64,000 nucleotides of DNA from Clostridium sp. Marseille-P2415 (GCF_900155545.1 NZ_LT732526.1:3110013-3174012); one strand, 5' to 3'. Shown: positions 6,894 to 16,568, numbered from the stretch's first letter. Notes: generated by a model not told the origin, from the sequence alone. Made by a program: numbers and translations.

Positions 6894-7769
6894 TTAAACC
6901 TCGCCGGACCTTGAGACCTTTAACTGTATGATGGACGCGGTCACGGTTATGGCAAATATCAATACCCCTGTCGTGGCTGCCATGCCCATATCATCATGCA
7001 GGAATGCGTTCTGATAAAGAAACAGGCCAAGAACCTGGGAATTATTGCCCGGACCTCCGCTGGTCGTTGAATAAACCTCGGTAAATAATTTAAATGCTCC
7101 GATGATGGTTATGATGGAACATACCAGAAGCTGCTCTTTGGCAAGCGGAAGCGATATGCTTAAAGCCCTTTTTAAGGGTCCCGCCCCATCAATGACGGCT
7201 GCTTCCAGATAATCAACCGGCACATTTTGAAAGGCCACCACCATAAGCAGTGTGATATAACCGGTAAACTGCCACTGGCTCATGGCTATAATACAGAATA
7301 TAGCCAGTCTTTTATCCCCCAGCCAGGTCTGCTGAAGACCGGAAAGTCCTGCATTTTTTAAAAAAGTATTTAAAAGCCCCACCTGCGGCGAATAAATAAA
7401 GTTAAACATCAGCCCTACCGCTGTCAGCGAAATCAGCGATGGAATAAAATAGACGTTCCGATAAAATCCTCTGGCCTTTCCGGTAAGCTTACTTTCCAGT
7501 AAAAGGGCAAGGACCGTTCCGAATCCAACCTGGACGACCAGAGAGATCACACAATAATACACATTGTTGCGCATCATGACCGGAAATACTTCATTGGTAA
7601 ATAAACGCCTGAAATTATCGAGTCCTACGAATTTCATGCCGGAAGAGTAGGAAGATAACCGGAAAAAGCTGTATATGCAGTTAACGATGATAGGAATGTA
7701 TACAAAACCGAGCACCATAATGAGTCCCGGCAATAGATACAAATATGGTGCAAATTTCTTTTTTTTCAT
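6894..7769 (-). CDS. Sugar ABC transporter permease, MalF/CUT1 type
   Basis: A 291-residue membrane subunit starting MKKKKFAPYLYLLPGLIMV. The EAA loop is LEAAVIDGAGPLKRALSISLPLA (about 183-205). It lies 14 bases before the second permease. A long perfect hairpin (7791-7821) separates it from the binding-protein gene, which probably lets the binding protein be made in excess over the membrane subunits. Confidence 0.92.
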   Translation of the reverse strand: MKKKKFAPYLYLLPGLIMVLGFVYIPIIVNCIYSFFRLSSYSSGMKFVGLDNFRRLFTNEVFPVMMRNNVYYCVISLVVQVGFGTVLALLLESKLTGKARGFYRNVYFIPSLISLTAVGLMFNFIYSPQVGLLNTFLKNAGLSGLQQTWLGDKRLAIFCIIAMSQWQFTGYITLLMVVAFQNVPVDYLEAAVIDGAGPLKRALSISLPLAKEQLLVCSIITIIGAFKLFTEVYSTTSGGPGNNSQVLGLFLYQNAFLHDDMGMAATTGVLIFAITVTASIIQLKVSRSGEV

Positions 7770-7790
7770 CTGAATCCCATCCTTTTTTCA

Positions 7791-7821
7791 TTAACAGGGA
7801 GCGTGGCACGCTCCCTGTTAA
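7791..7821 (-). other. Intercistronic RNA hairpin between binding protein and permeases
   Basis: TTAACAGGGAGCGTG and its exact reverse complement are separated by a single G, giving a 31-base perfect inverted repeat. On the minus strand it is followed by AATGAAAAAAGG and not a T-run, so it looks like an mRNA stabiliser or partial terminator for the upstream binding-protein message. Confidence 0.65.
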
Positions 7822-7841
7822 GCTGATATCCGTCTATAAAA

Positions 7842-9200
7842 TTACTGGACCAGTGACTGTGCTTCTTTTGCCGCTGCTTTCACCTTCTGCATGGCTTCCG
7901 CCGGAGTCACATCTCCGTTTGTTATATCAGAAATCGCGGTCAGGTACGTATCGCATACGGTTGAATACAGGGAGCTGTCAAACCATGGTCCCATTTCCTT
8001 TGCCGATGAAATTGCCTGATATGCATCGATCAGGGACTGGTCCTTCAGATTCGCATCAACGCCCTTGGAGGCATTGAACCAGCCGACCTCTTCGGCCTGT
8101 GCTGCACCCACTTCCGGTCCAAGGAACCATTTTAAGAATTCAACACACTCTTCCGGATACTTTGTTTTGGAAGAAATAACGAATCCTTCCGGTGAACCGG
8201 TCAGAAGATCCGGATTGCCGGCGCCTTCTACCACCGGGAAGTTGAACATTCCCCAGTTTAAATCCGCATTTTCCTGTTTCACATTTGTAATTTCAACAAG
8301 CTCCGCATACAACATGGCGGTCTGCCCCTGTGTAAATCCAAGCCTTGCCATATCATGAGTCTGTCCATTAACACCGGCATTCATGTACGGTACCAACTGC
8401 TGATAGTACTCAAGGGCTTTCTCATATCCCGGATCAATGAATTCACCTGTTTTGGGATCATAATCCTTTGCCCTGACATCATCTGCGACAAGCATCTGAT
8501 TTAATGTGCCAACATAATGGCAGGCCGGCCACTGATCCTGGTTTCCTTCCGCAATGGGAGTGATCCCGTCTGCTTTCAGTTTTTCACATACGGCTATAAA
8601 CTCGTCCCATGTCTTCGGGATTTCAATGCCTTCTTTCTCAAATATATCCTTATTATAGAAGAAAAGCTTGCCATCCAGGCGGAACGGGACTCCGTAAATC
8701 ATTCCGTCGCCGGTTGTATACTCCACCATCTGGGTGGGCAGAAGAGAATCCTTCCATGCCGCATCTTTTTCCATATAAGGCGTCAGATCCAGAATCAGAT
8801 TTTCGCGGATAAACCGTTCGGAAAACTCGCCGCCCCAGCTGAAGAAAATATCCGGACATTCCTCGGAACCCACAACGACTTTAATCTTTTCTTTATACGG
8901 CTGGTTCTGGGCACTGGTGATCTCAATATCGATATCCGGATGAGCCGCTTCATATTCTGCTGCTTTTTTCTCTATGAATGAGTTACATGGATCATCAGGA
9001 AATCTGTGGAACAGCTTAATAATCTTCTTGTCCCCGGAAGACGCGGCTGCAGCCGTATCTCCGGAAGCCGCCTGTGAAGATTCAGCCGGAGCTGAGGAAG
9101 GGGACGAGGAACCAGAGGTATTTCCGCTGCAGGCAGTCATGAACATTGCCATGATACAGGATAACCCTGCATACATTACTTTTTTTAAACTTCTTTTCAT
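7842..9200 (-). CDS. Sugar ABC transporter substrate-binding lipoprotein
   Basis: A family 1 extracellular solute-binding protein of 452 residues. A signal peptide ends in a lipobox, MTACSG (Cys about 24), followed by a Ser/Ala-rich linker to about 52. The mature part shows typical features: IIKLFHRFPDDP, EKYKEKIKV-like early strands, DIFFSWGGEFSE, YGVPFRLDGKLFFYNKDIFEKEG, PKTWDEF and PEGFVISSKTK. It captures a sugar or ketosamine outside the membrane for the two permeases downstream. Its promoter region holds an operator shared with gntR (9258-9279). GGAGAG stands eight bases before the ATG. Confidence 0.93.
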   Translation of the reverse strand: MKRSLKKVMYAGLSCIMAMFMTACSGNTSGSSSPSSAPAESSQAASGDTAAAASSGDKKIIKLFHRFPDDPCNSFIEKKAAEYEAAHPDIDIEITSAQNQPYKEKIKVVVGSEECPDIFFSWGGEFSERFIRENLILDLTPYMEKDAAWKDSLLPTQMVEYTTGDGMIYGVPFRLDGKLFFYNKDIFEKEGIEIPKTWDEFIAVCEKLKADGITPIAEGNQDQWPACHYVGTLNQMLVADDVRAKDYDPKTGEFIDPGYEKALEYYQQLVPYMNAGVNGQTHDMARLGFTQGQTAMLYAELVEITNVKQENADLNWGMFNFPVVEGAGNPDLLTGSPEGFVISSKTKYPEECVEFLKWFLGPEVGAAQAEEVGWFNASKGVDANLKDQSLIDAYQAISSAKEMGPWFDSSLYSTVCDTYLTAISDITNGDVTPAEAMQKVKAAAKEAQSLVQ

Positions 9201-9257
9201 AATTTACTCTCTCCTTTCTAGTATCCATAAAATAGTTGTCACGTCTATGTATGATGT

Positions 9258-9279
9258 TGTATGCATACATCTTATTACA
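9258..9279 (-). promoter_or_regulatory. Candidate GntR operator upstream of the ABC operon
   Basis: The 22-base site TGTATGCATACATC followed by TTATTACA recurs, with one base deleted and one changed, at 10217-10237 in front of the gntR gene. The centre TGTATGCATACA is palindromic, as expected for a dimeric GntR/HutC-type repressor. A shared operator at both ends supports local control by the 9479-10186 protein. Confidence 0.6.
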
Positions 9280-9322
9280 ACTTAGATACATTATATTATG
9301 ATGTGTTATATTTTGCAATAGC

Positions 9323-9420
9323 TTTTTTTATTTTATTGTATGTTTTATCCTTAAACTTAAATTTATTCTTTTTTTACATAGTAAAAATGACGAAAATTTA
9401 AGAAAATAAAGTTTTACTTT
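9323..9420 (-). repeat. Dispersed intergenic repeat, copy 2
   Basis: Second copy of the AT-rich element at 1427-1515, slightly longer because of a short insertion near 9357-9370. The conserved blocks are TTTTATTTTATTGTA, GTTTTATCCTTAAA, CATAGTAAAAATGACGAAAA and AAGAAAATAAAGTT. It lies between the gntR stop and the binding-protein promoter. Confidence 0.65.
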
Positions 9421-9478
9421 CTAAAATTCTTCGTCATTTAAGGAATCAATTTCTTTTATTAATATTTACTTTTTTCGA

Positions 9479-10186
9479 TTATGTCAGGATTGTCAGCTTA
9501 TACCGCTCCGGATTGATAATTAATTTACAGTAATGGATGACCTCTCCAGCCTCATCCATCACCTGGTCCTTATGCAAAAGCAGGGCCTTCCCTTCCTTTA
9601 CGTGCAGATGCTCCGCTTCTTCTTTTGTTGCAAAGCATATTTCCACAGTCTTTACCGCATGAGTCGGAACGGTGCCATGCCTGCGCAGGATCCCGTAAAC
9701 AGAGCTTGTCAAATCCTCTCCCATCAGATAGGAATATTTGGACGGGAAATAATTTTCTTCCAGCATGACCGGTTCCTTATCGCTCTTGCGGATCCTGACA
9801 ATTTTAAAAATGCGATCATTCTCATTTACATGGAGATACTGGCTTATGGAAACAGAAGCAGTCGTCCATTCCAGGGAAACCAGTTCTGTGGATGCAGTCT
9901 TCCCATCGTTTTCACACATCTCCGTAAAGCTTAAAAGCTTATTCATGACACGGTTCAGCTTTTTCGCTGCTACAAAGGTTCCAATGCCCTGATGCTTTGT
10001 CACATACCCCTCATCTGCAAGGATCTCGATCGCCTTTCTTACGGTGATCCTGCTGACATCATAAGCCTGGCTGAATTCCAGCTCTGTCATCAGCTTATCA
10101 TTTTCCTGCAGCTTTCCTTCCATGATCTGTTTCTTAATGTCATCTGCCAGCTGTTGGTACAAAGGGGTGATTGAATTCTTATTCAT
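9479..10186 (-). CDS. GntR/HutC-family transcriptional regulator (FrlR-like)
   Basis: The 235-residue protein has an N-terminal winged helix (about 5-70; YQQLADDIKKQIMEG, YDVSRITVRKAIEILADEGYV, HQGIGTFVA) and a UTRA ligand-binding domain (about 90-230). It should repress the neighbouring ABC/kinase genes until the transported sugar or its phosphate binds. The same 21-22 base motif lies upstream of its own start (10217-10237) and of the binding-protein gene (9258-9279), suggesting autoregulation and operon control. Confidence 0.9.
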   Translation of the reverse strand: MNKNSITPLYQQLADDIKKQIMEGKLQENDKLMTELEFSQAYDVSRITVRKAIEILADEGYVTKHQGIGTFVAAKKLNRVMNKLLSFTEMCENDGKTASTELVSLEWTTASVSISQYLHVNENDRIFKIVRIRKSDKEPVMLEENYFPSKYSYLMGEDLTSSVYGILRRHGTVPTHAVKTVEICFATKEEAEHLHVKEGKALLLHKDQVMDEAGEVIHYCKLIINPERYKLTILT

Positions 10187-10216
10187 GTTTCTCCTTTCTG
10201 AACTCTCTCATTTGTT

Positions 10217-10237
10217 TGTATCATACATCTTATGACA
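10217..10237 (-). promoter_or_regulatory. Candidate GntR operator upstream of gntR
   Basis: TGTATCATACATCTTATGAC plus A is the one-base-shorter twin of the 9258-9279 site. It lies 31 bases before the gntR start codon, where it would block its promoter. Confidence 0.6.
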
Positions 10238-10275
10238 TTATATTAACACTTTTTGATAAAAAACACAATCCTGTT

Positions 10276-10482
10276 TTACCCGGCATTTACCTGAAAATAT
10301 ATGGCCGAAAGTTCCCTGTTCCCTTTGCATTTTTTCTTGAGTGCCGCCGCCATTTCTTCGTCATTTCCTGCCGGATTGTCAAATTCCAGCTTCATGCCGG
10401 CTTTTTTCATGAAAACAAGCCCCTCTTCTTCCGCGATTTTCTGAAAGACATCTGCTTTTAATGGTGTATTGATAATTATCAT
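10276..10482 (-). CDS. Small protein of unknown function at the end of the PTS operon
   Basis: A 68-residue, mostly soluble protein (MIIINTPLKADVFQKIAEEE start, ending AIYFQVNAG). The start is backed by GAGGAGA three bases before ATG, and it begins 22 bases after the stop of the second AEC gene, so it is very likely translated as part of that operon. I do not recognise the family. The alternating acidic/basic composition and lack of a membrane segment suggest a small cytosolic protein. There is no promoter between it and the upstream gene. Confidence 0.65.
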   Translation of the reverse strand: MIIINTPLKADVFQKIAEEEGLVFMKKAGMKLEFDNPAGNDEEMAAALKKKCKGNRELSAIYFQVNAG

Positions 10483-10504
10483 TTCTCCTCTTCCTTTCTG
10501 CTAT

Positions 10505-11431
10505 TTATAAAACCGCACTGCCGGCCAGCATGACGGCAGGGATTGTAAACAATGATAAGGCCGTTGTAACTGCCAATAATTTTGAAGCGTATCCACTGTC
10601 CTTATTATACTGCAGGGCGAACATGGTTCCCATAGCTCCGCTGGGACAGGCCGCAGCCGTTAAAATTGTAACCGCAATGGTACGGTCCGCCCTGGCTGCC
10701 GCAAGCAGCAGTAATGTAAGGAGCGGAATCACCACCAGCTTAACAAAGCTGATCATATAAGTTCTGGGATTTTTGAGACAGGAAAGCAGTTCGCTTTCCG
10801 CCAGATTCATTCCGGAGATCAGCATTGCGACCGGCGTGTTCATAGCACCGATCATGGACAGGGAATTTCCCACTACTTCCGGTAAATGCAATCCAATGAC
10901 AAAAAAAAAGATCCCTGCTCCGATCGCAAATGTTGATGGATGCAAAAAATTTTTCACAGTATCCATCAGACTGCCGGCCTTTCCACTCATGAGCATGATC
11001 CCATGGGACCAGATCAGAATGTTGAATACGGTAATATATGCGGTCATGAAGAACACGCCTTTTGCTCCCAACAATCCGTTGATAAGGGGAACACCGATAA
11101 AGCCGCAGTTGGAATAGACGATGGACATCCGTTCGACTGCCATATCCGGATTCCCCTTGGATCTGATCACAAGCCTGGAAAGCAGGATCGCCAGTAAAAA
11201 GCTGGCTGCGGATAATCCTGCCGTAACTGCCAGTCCTATTATCAGACCTTTGTCAAAATCAATCTGATAGGACATAATGATCACACACGGTGAAATTACA
11301 TTCAGCAGAATCGCGGACAGTTTTTTGCTTGTTTCGCTGTCAGCAAACCCTGCTTTTAAAGCAGCTGCCCCTATCATCAGGATAAGAAACATTTCGATAA
11401 TTTTATTTACTGTAATGTACGCCAAGTCCAT
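10505..11431 (-). CDS. AEC-family (auxin efflux carrier-like) transporter, copy 2
   Basis: A 308-residue membrane carrier with about ten hydrophobic segments split into two halves. PCVIIMSYQIDFD and ACPSGAMGTMFALQYNKD are typical of the AEC/BART fold and its second-half discontinuous helix. Bacterial members export or exchange organic anions such as malate. The start at 11431 follows GAGGAAAAA; the frame is open 21 codons further. It lies 52 bases behind another AEC gene and inside an operon headed by a beta-glucoside PTS, an unusual combination. Confidence 0.85.
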   Translation of the reverse strand: MDLAYITVNKIIEMFLILMIGAAALKAGFADSETSKKLSAILLNVISPCVIIMSYQIDFDKGLIIGLAVTAGLSAASFLLAILLSRLVIRSKGNPDMAVERMSIVYSNCGFIGVPLINGLLGAKGVFFMTAYITVFNILIWSHGIMLMSGKAGSLMDTVKNFLHPSTFAIGAGIFFFVIGLHLPEVVGNSLSMIGAMNTPVAMLISGMNLAESELLSCLKNPRTYMISFVKLVVIPLLTLLLLAAARADRTIAVTILTAAACPSGAMGTMFALQYNKDSGYASKLLAVTTALSLFTIPAVMLAGSAVL

Positions 11432-11483
11432 TTTTTCCTCATATCTGCACGGGATCTTTAAAACCCGCTTTTCCAATTTTATT

Positions 11484-12404
11484 CTAAACTCCAAGTTTCC
11501 AAAAGCTCACAAGACCTGTCATAACCGCAAGGCTTATGAGTATGGACATGGAGTTGATCATTCCTGCCCGTTCCATATCGCCATTTAACCGTTCCGTATT
11601 GATCACCCCCATTGACGTAATGGGAGCAAATACAATGATCATCAGGATCCTTTTTATTTCCGGGGAAAATGGCAGAAAATAACGGAATGCAGCCGCCAGA
11701 CACACTGCGGTCCCATACCGGACCGCCAGAACTTTCATGACGGACCTTAATTTTTTCCTGTCCCTGCTAAATTCCAATGCTCCCCCTATCATGAACATGG
11801 CCAGAAAGGCATTTCCGCCGGCAAAGGCACTGGTCACCGTATAAACCGGGGCCGGGAAACGGAAATCTGCAACATAAAAGAGGATCATGAAAAGGTATGT
11901 AACAAACGGAACAGAATGAAACAGCTTCTTCATAAAGCCCGCCATTCCCTGTCCGTTCTTTTCTCCCGCAACGGAAGAGGCAACTGCAAACGTGACCCCC
12001 GTGCACATAACCGCATTTCCGGAATCAAACAGGCATGCAACGACCGTGCCCATATTCCCCAGAAAGCTCTGCAAATAAGGCATGGCAAATGTTCCAATGT
12101 TGTAGCCGGAATAATTGATCATGTTAAATGCTTTCCCCGCCCTATCCTGTTTTCCGGCAGCCAGATAACCGACCGCTGCCATAAGGACATTCAGAATGAA
12201 TCCGAGGAAGAAAACAGAAAGCAGAGCCATATCCCTTTCGTAATTGGCAAAGCTGGTGATTACGGCTGCCGGAAGTGTCACATTGAGTATCAGCTTCATG
12301 ATCGTCCTGTTCTCTCCAGGCTGAAACAGGCCCGCTTTCTTAAGGATATAACCGGCAAGGATGATCAAAACAAAGCTGCCTGCCTTCAACAAAACGGTCT
12401 GCAT
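11484..12404 (-). CDS. AEC-family (auxin efflux carrier-like) transporter, copy 1
   Basis: A 306-residue membrane carrier. MKLILNVTLPAAVITSFANYE is the typical first-half motif and INYSGYNIGTFAMPYLQSFLG the following one; the second half has IVFAPITSMGVINTERL. It is only moderately similar to its neighbour, so the two are either an old duplication or a heterodimer. It starts seven bases after the PTS EIIB stop and is therefore co-transcribed with the PTS genes. The substrate cannot be told from the sequence. Confidence 0.85.
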   Translation of the reverse strand: MQTVLLKAGSFVLIILAGYILKKAGLFQPGENRTIMKLILNVTLPAAVITSFANYERDMALLSVFFLGFILNVLMAAVGYLAAGKQDRAGKAFNMINYSGYNIGTFAMPYLQSFLGNMGTVVACLFDSGNAVMCTGVTFAVASSVAGEKNGQGMAGFMKKLFHSVPFVTYLFMILFYVADFRFPAPVYTVTSAFAGGNAFLAMFMIGGALEFSRDRKKLRSVMKVLAVRYGTAVCLAAAFRYFLPFSPEIKRILMIIVFAPITSMGVINTERLNGDMERAGMINSMSILISLAVMTGLVSFWKLGV

Positions 12405-12411
12405 CTAACGC

Positions 12412-12714
12412 TCAATCTCCCAGTGCCTTCTTGACCTGGGCAATCACCTTTGCTCCGTTCATGGTTCCGTAAGCCTGCATATCAATGCATTCAATGATCT
12501 TTCCCGGGCAGTCCTTCTCTACCTTTGCCTTGCTGAACCGAACCTGGGGGCCCAAAAGAATGATATCCGCATCTGCCCCCTTTTCTCTTGTACTTGCCAA
12601 AGCATACGCATGGATCTGACACTCATAATTTTCTTTTGCCGCTGCCTCTTTCATCTTGTTTACCAGAAGGCTGGTTGACATGCCTGCCGCACAGAATAAT
12701 ACAATATTTCTCAT
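12412..12714 (-). CDS. celA: PTS lactose/cellobiose-family EIIB
   Basis: A cytosolic phosphocarrier of 100 residues. The phosphorylated cysteine is in LFCAAGMSTSLLVNKM (Cys at about residue 7). HAYALASTRE and ADIILLGPQVRF are family features. It passes phosphate from EIIA (12737-13042) to the sugar carried by EIIC (13311-14621). The ATG at 12714 has AAGGAAG seven bases upstream; an in-frame TTG two codons earlier overlaps that site and is less likely. Confidence 0.93.
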   Translation of the reverse strand: MRNIVLFCAAGMSTSLLVNKMKEAAAKENYECQIHAYALASTREKGADADIILLGPQVRFSKAKVEKDCPGKIIECIDMQAYGTMNGAKVIAQVKKALGD

Positions 12715-12736
12715 AAACAAACTTCCTTTCCATCCT

Positions 12737-13042
12737 TTATTTTTGTTTTTTTAAAATTTCAATCATTTCCTTGCTGAGGTCCATAACCGTCATCGCATTC
12801 ATCAGATGATCCTGGGCATGGACCATCAAAAGGCCAACCTCTACTTTTTTGCCGTTCAATTCATTCTGAATCATTTCCGTCTGTATCTCATGGGACTGGA
12901 GAATCATCTGATCTGCTTCATTCATTAACTCATCTGCATGTTCAAAATTGCCTTCCCTTGCTGCACGTAAGGCTTCAATTGCTGTGCTTCTGGCATTTCC
13001 GCTGTTGACCACAAGCTTCATAACGATCATTTCAATATCCAT
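12737..13042 (-). CDS. celC: PTS lactose/cellobiose-family EIIA
   Basis: A trimeric helical phosphocarrier of 101 residues. The phospho-histidine lies in LLMVHAQDHLMNAM (about 71-84). NSGNARSTAIEALRAAREG and ADQMILQSHEIQTEMIQNE match the LacF/CelC fold. The reading frame remains open far upstream through an unrelated frame; the start at 13042 is chosen because AGAGAGG sits nine bases before it and the family begins there. It follows a small membrane-protein gene by 17 bases. Confidence 0.9.
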   Translation of the reverse strand: MDIEMIVMKLVVNSGNARSTAIEALRAAREGNFEHADELMNEADQMILQSHEIQTEMIQNELNGKKVEVGLLMVHAQDHLMNAMTVMDLSKEMIEILKKQK

Positions 13043-13059
13043 TTCAACATTCCTCTCTC

Positions 13060-13281
13060 TCATCCTGTGATTATGAGCTTGACAAAGCAAATAAGATAAA
13101 CGATCACGATCATCGTCCATACCCATTTTTCTGATCTGCGGAAATGTGATCCTTTGCCCCAGACACGGTATAATCCGTAAGGCGGAAAAAGGATAACCCA
13201 TATATAAGTAATGATTCTGGCTTTTGAAAAAACGTCCTGCATCTGATTTTCCGGTAACATTGATTTGCCTTTCAAACTCAT
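13060..13281 (-). CDS. Small two-helix membrane protein between PTS EIIC and EIIA
   Basis: A 73-residue protein with two hydrophobic helices: about 24-43 (IITYIWVILFPPYGLYRVW) and about 53-72 (VWTMIVIVYLICFVKLII). The start at 13281 has the near-perfect site GGAGGTGATT. It is tightly placed between celB and celC, so it is expressed with the PTS. I do not know the family; a partner of EIIC or a small sensor is possible. The FPPYGLYRVWG turn between polar residues is reminiscent of small envelope proteins. Confidence 0.7.
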   Translation of the reverse strand: MSLKGKSMLPENQMQDVFSKARIITYIWVILFPPYGLYRVWGKGSHFRRSEKWVWTMIVIVYLICFVKLIITG

Positions 13282-13310
13282 AATCACCTCCTGCTGTTAT
13301 TTTATTCTTT

Positions 13311-14621
13311 TTATTCTTCTGTTTCAACCTGCTGTTTGTTGGCCGCCAGGACAAAAGGTATATAAATAAGGAATGCAAGTAAAATACAAAGAATCTGTGT
13401 AACTGCCGCACCGATATTGCCGCCGGAGCATAAGAAGGCCATAAGTCCGGGTGGGGTTGTCCAGGGAGCATTTACAACCATTCTTCCGCTAAATCCAATG
13501 TTTGTCATAACATAGGCAAAGGTTGCGGAAACCGCCGGCGCGATCATAAACGGAATCGCCATGATCGGGTTCATGACAATGGGAAGGCCGAATATCAGGG
13601 GCTCATTAATGTTAAAGAGGGCACATGGAATGGCAAGTTTTGCAATTGCCTTGTAATCAGCTCTTTTTGAAAATATCATGATCGCAATGATCAGCCCGCC
13701 CGTGATCCCCGCACCTGTCACCGTGGAAAAGCAGGACATAAACGGCGTGGAAATGATATTGGGAATGGCCGTTCCAGCAGCATAGGCCGCTTCATTTTCC
13801 GCAAAAGCCGCTAACAGGATGGGCTCATACACCGCTTTTGTAACCTGGGTTCCATGAATACCAAACGACCACAAAACCGTTGTAATGAATATCAGGGTAA
13901 CATAGCCCGGGAAGCTTGTAAGTATATTTGACAATGGCCTCTGAATAAAGGCTGTAATTGCATTGAACAGGGTCATGCCCGTGATCATTTCAAATGCCAT
14001 TCCCACACCGGCTATTATGATGATCGTGAGAAGGGACGGAAATAAAATGGAGAATGAACGGGCAACATTGGAAGGTACGCTGTCCGGCATATGGATCTCC
14101 AGCTTTCCGCTTTTCACCAGCCTGCAGTAAAGCTCCGTAGCCGCAATGGAGGCAAACATGCCTACAAATAAGCCCTGGGCATTTGTATATATTCTGGAAA
14201 GTACATTGGTAACGATCACTTCGCTTCCGTCTGCCGCTTTCCCGGAGGCGGTAAAGGCACACAGTGAAATATAAGCGCCCAATGCAACGACCGGAAGTGC
14301 CTTATCGGTGATCCCATAATATTCGCCAAGCTCCATTGCGATCAGAATGACGCAGCCAATGGCAATAAAATTCATGGTCCCGTAATTTGCCGCGGTGAAC
14401 ATCGGATTCAGCTTTCCAAGGAAGCCCAGTCCCGGAATATTGGCAAGGCTGAAGTAACCTGGTGTTGTGCTGCAGATAACATTCGAAAACAGTGTGCAGA
14501 ACGAACCGATAATAATAATGGGCAGTAAGCTCATAAATGCATTCTTGATCGCTGCCAGATGTCTTTGTGTCTGCATTACGCCTGCCACGGAAAGCAGGCC
14601 ATTCATTAATTTGTCTTTCAT
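13311..14621 (-). CDS. celB: PTS cellobiose/beta-glucoside EIIC permease
   Basis: The membrane channel of a lactose/cellobiose PTS, 436 residues with about ten hydrophobic segments. GIHGTQVTKAVYEPILLA, FNINEPLIFGLPIVMNP and APWTTPPGLMAFLCSGG are the conserved sugar-translocation and His/Glu motifs of the family. It imports and phosphorylates beta-glucosides together with EIIA and EIIB. The start at 14621 follows GGAGG by five bases. It heads the operon celB - small membrane protein - celC - celA - AEC - AEC - small protein. A cre box lies 49 bases upstream and an activator operator at 14835-14854. Confidence 0.93.
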   Translation of the reverse strand: MKDKLMNGLLSVAGVMQTQRHLAAIKNAFMSLLPIIIIGSFCTLFSNVICSTTPGYFSLANIPGLGFLGKLNPMFTAANYGTMNFIAIGCVILIAMELGEYYGITDKALPVVALGAYISLCAFTASGKAADGSEVIVTNVLSRIYTNAQGLFVGMFASIAATELYCRLVKSGKLEIHMPDSVPSNVARSFSILFPSLLTIIIIAGVGMAFEMITGMTLFNAITAFIQRPLSNILTSFPGYVTLIFITTVLWSFGIHGTQVTKAVYEPILLAAFAENEAAYAAGTAIPNIISTPFMSCFSTVTGAGITGGLIIAIMIFSKRADYKAIAKLAIPCALFNINEPLIFGLPIVMNPIMAIPFMIAPAVSATFAYVMTNIGFSGRMVVNAPWTTPPGLMAFLCSGGNIGAAVTQILCILLAFLIYIPFVLAANKQQVETEE

Positions 14622-14669
14622 CTTTTCCTCCATCTCCACCGCTGATCGCGGTCTTCATTGCTGTTGGGC

Positions 14670-14683
14670 TGAAAGCGCTTTGT
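14670..14683 (-). promoter_or_regulatory. CcpA cre site in the celB leader
   Basis: TGAAAGCGCTTTGT fits the cre consensus TGWAANCGNTNWCA at all but the last positions and has the palindromic AAAGCGCTTT core. It lies about 115 bases downstream of the predicted start of transcription, so CcpA would act as a roadblock and give catabolite repression. Confidence 0.65.
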
Positions 14684-14803
14684 TCAACCCTCCCCACCTG
14701 GTACGCATTCCGAAAGAGATTCACTGCTGCATCCGGTTCTATTTGTGCATCATCCCTTTTTAACCCGGTTTTCGCAGTGCTCTTTTATGCGTATTCACAT
14801 GTT

Positions 14804-14854
14804 ATCATAATTCGTTTTTGAACTCCATGTTCTTTTTTTCCATTTTCATAATGG
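14804..14854 (-). promoter_or_regulatory. celB promoter with PRD-activator operator
   Basis: The minus strand has CCATTATGAAAATGG plus AAAAA (14835-14854), then exactly 25 bases, then TATGAT (-10, 14804-14809). No -35 hexamer is present, as expected for activator-dependent initiation. The same arrangement stands before the LicR-type regulator gene (18622-18672), and about 21 bases after the -10 (AACATGTRAATAYGCATAA) are also conserved between the two promoters. Confidence 0.7.
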
Positions 14855-14889
14855 TACTTTTTTCTTCTCTCATTACCGGGAAACAGCCG

Positions 14890-14945
14890 CCACCATGAAA
14901 TTGGAAAAATTGTGCTTGGATTTTAAAAATCAGTTTTGCTATAAT
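14890..14945 (+). promoter_or_regulatory. Promoter and operator of the GH1 gene
   Basis: CCACCATGAAATTGGAAAAA (14890-14909) is the third copy of the activator operator, here on the plus strand. It is followed by TTGGAT (14916-14921), 18 bases and TATAAT (14940-14945). The leader to the ATG at 15014 is about 60 bases. Confidence 0.7.
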
Positions 14946-14998
14946 TATTTCATGATATTTGTGCATCGGTTTCATGAAAATCTTATCTTTTAATTTGA

Positions 14999-16492
<1,494 letters not shown>

Positions 16493-16509
16493 GACAGATA
16501 AAAAAGAAG

Positions 16510-16552
16510 GGGCTGGCATCAGCAGTTAAAAAACTGCAGATGTACAGCCCCT
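16510..16552 (-). terminator. Terminator between the convergent GH1 and PRD-regulator genes
   Basis: GGGGCTG and GCAGTT pair with ACTGC and CAGCCCC. On the minus strand the stem is followed by TTCTTTTTTATC, so it ends the regulator transcript; on the plus strand the tail is not T-rich but the hairpin may still serve the GH1 gene. Confidence 0.7.
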
Positions 16553-16568
16553 GTTATGTGCCGGCCGC

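Noticed and set aside
12737-13471. 244-residue version of the EIIA gene
   Set aside because: The extension reads through the small membrane-protein gene in another frame; EIIA begins at 13042 with its own ribosome site.
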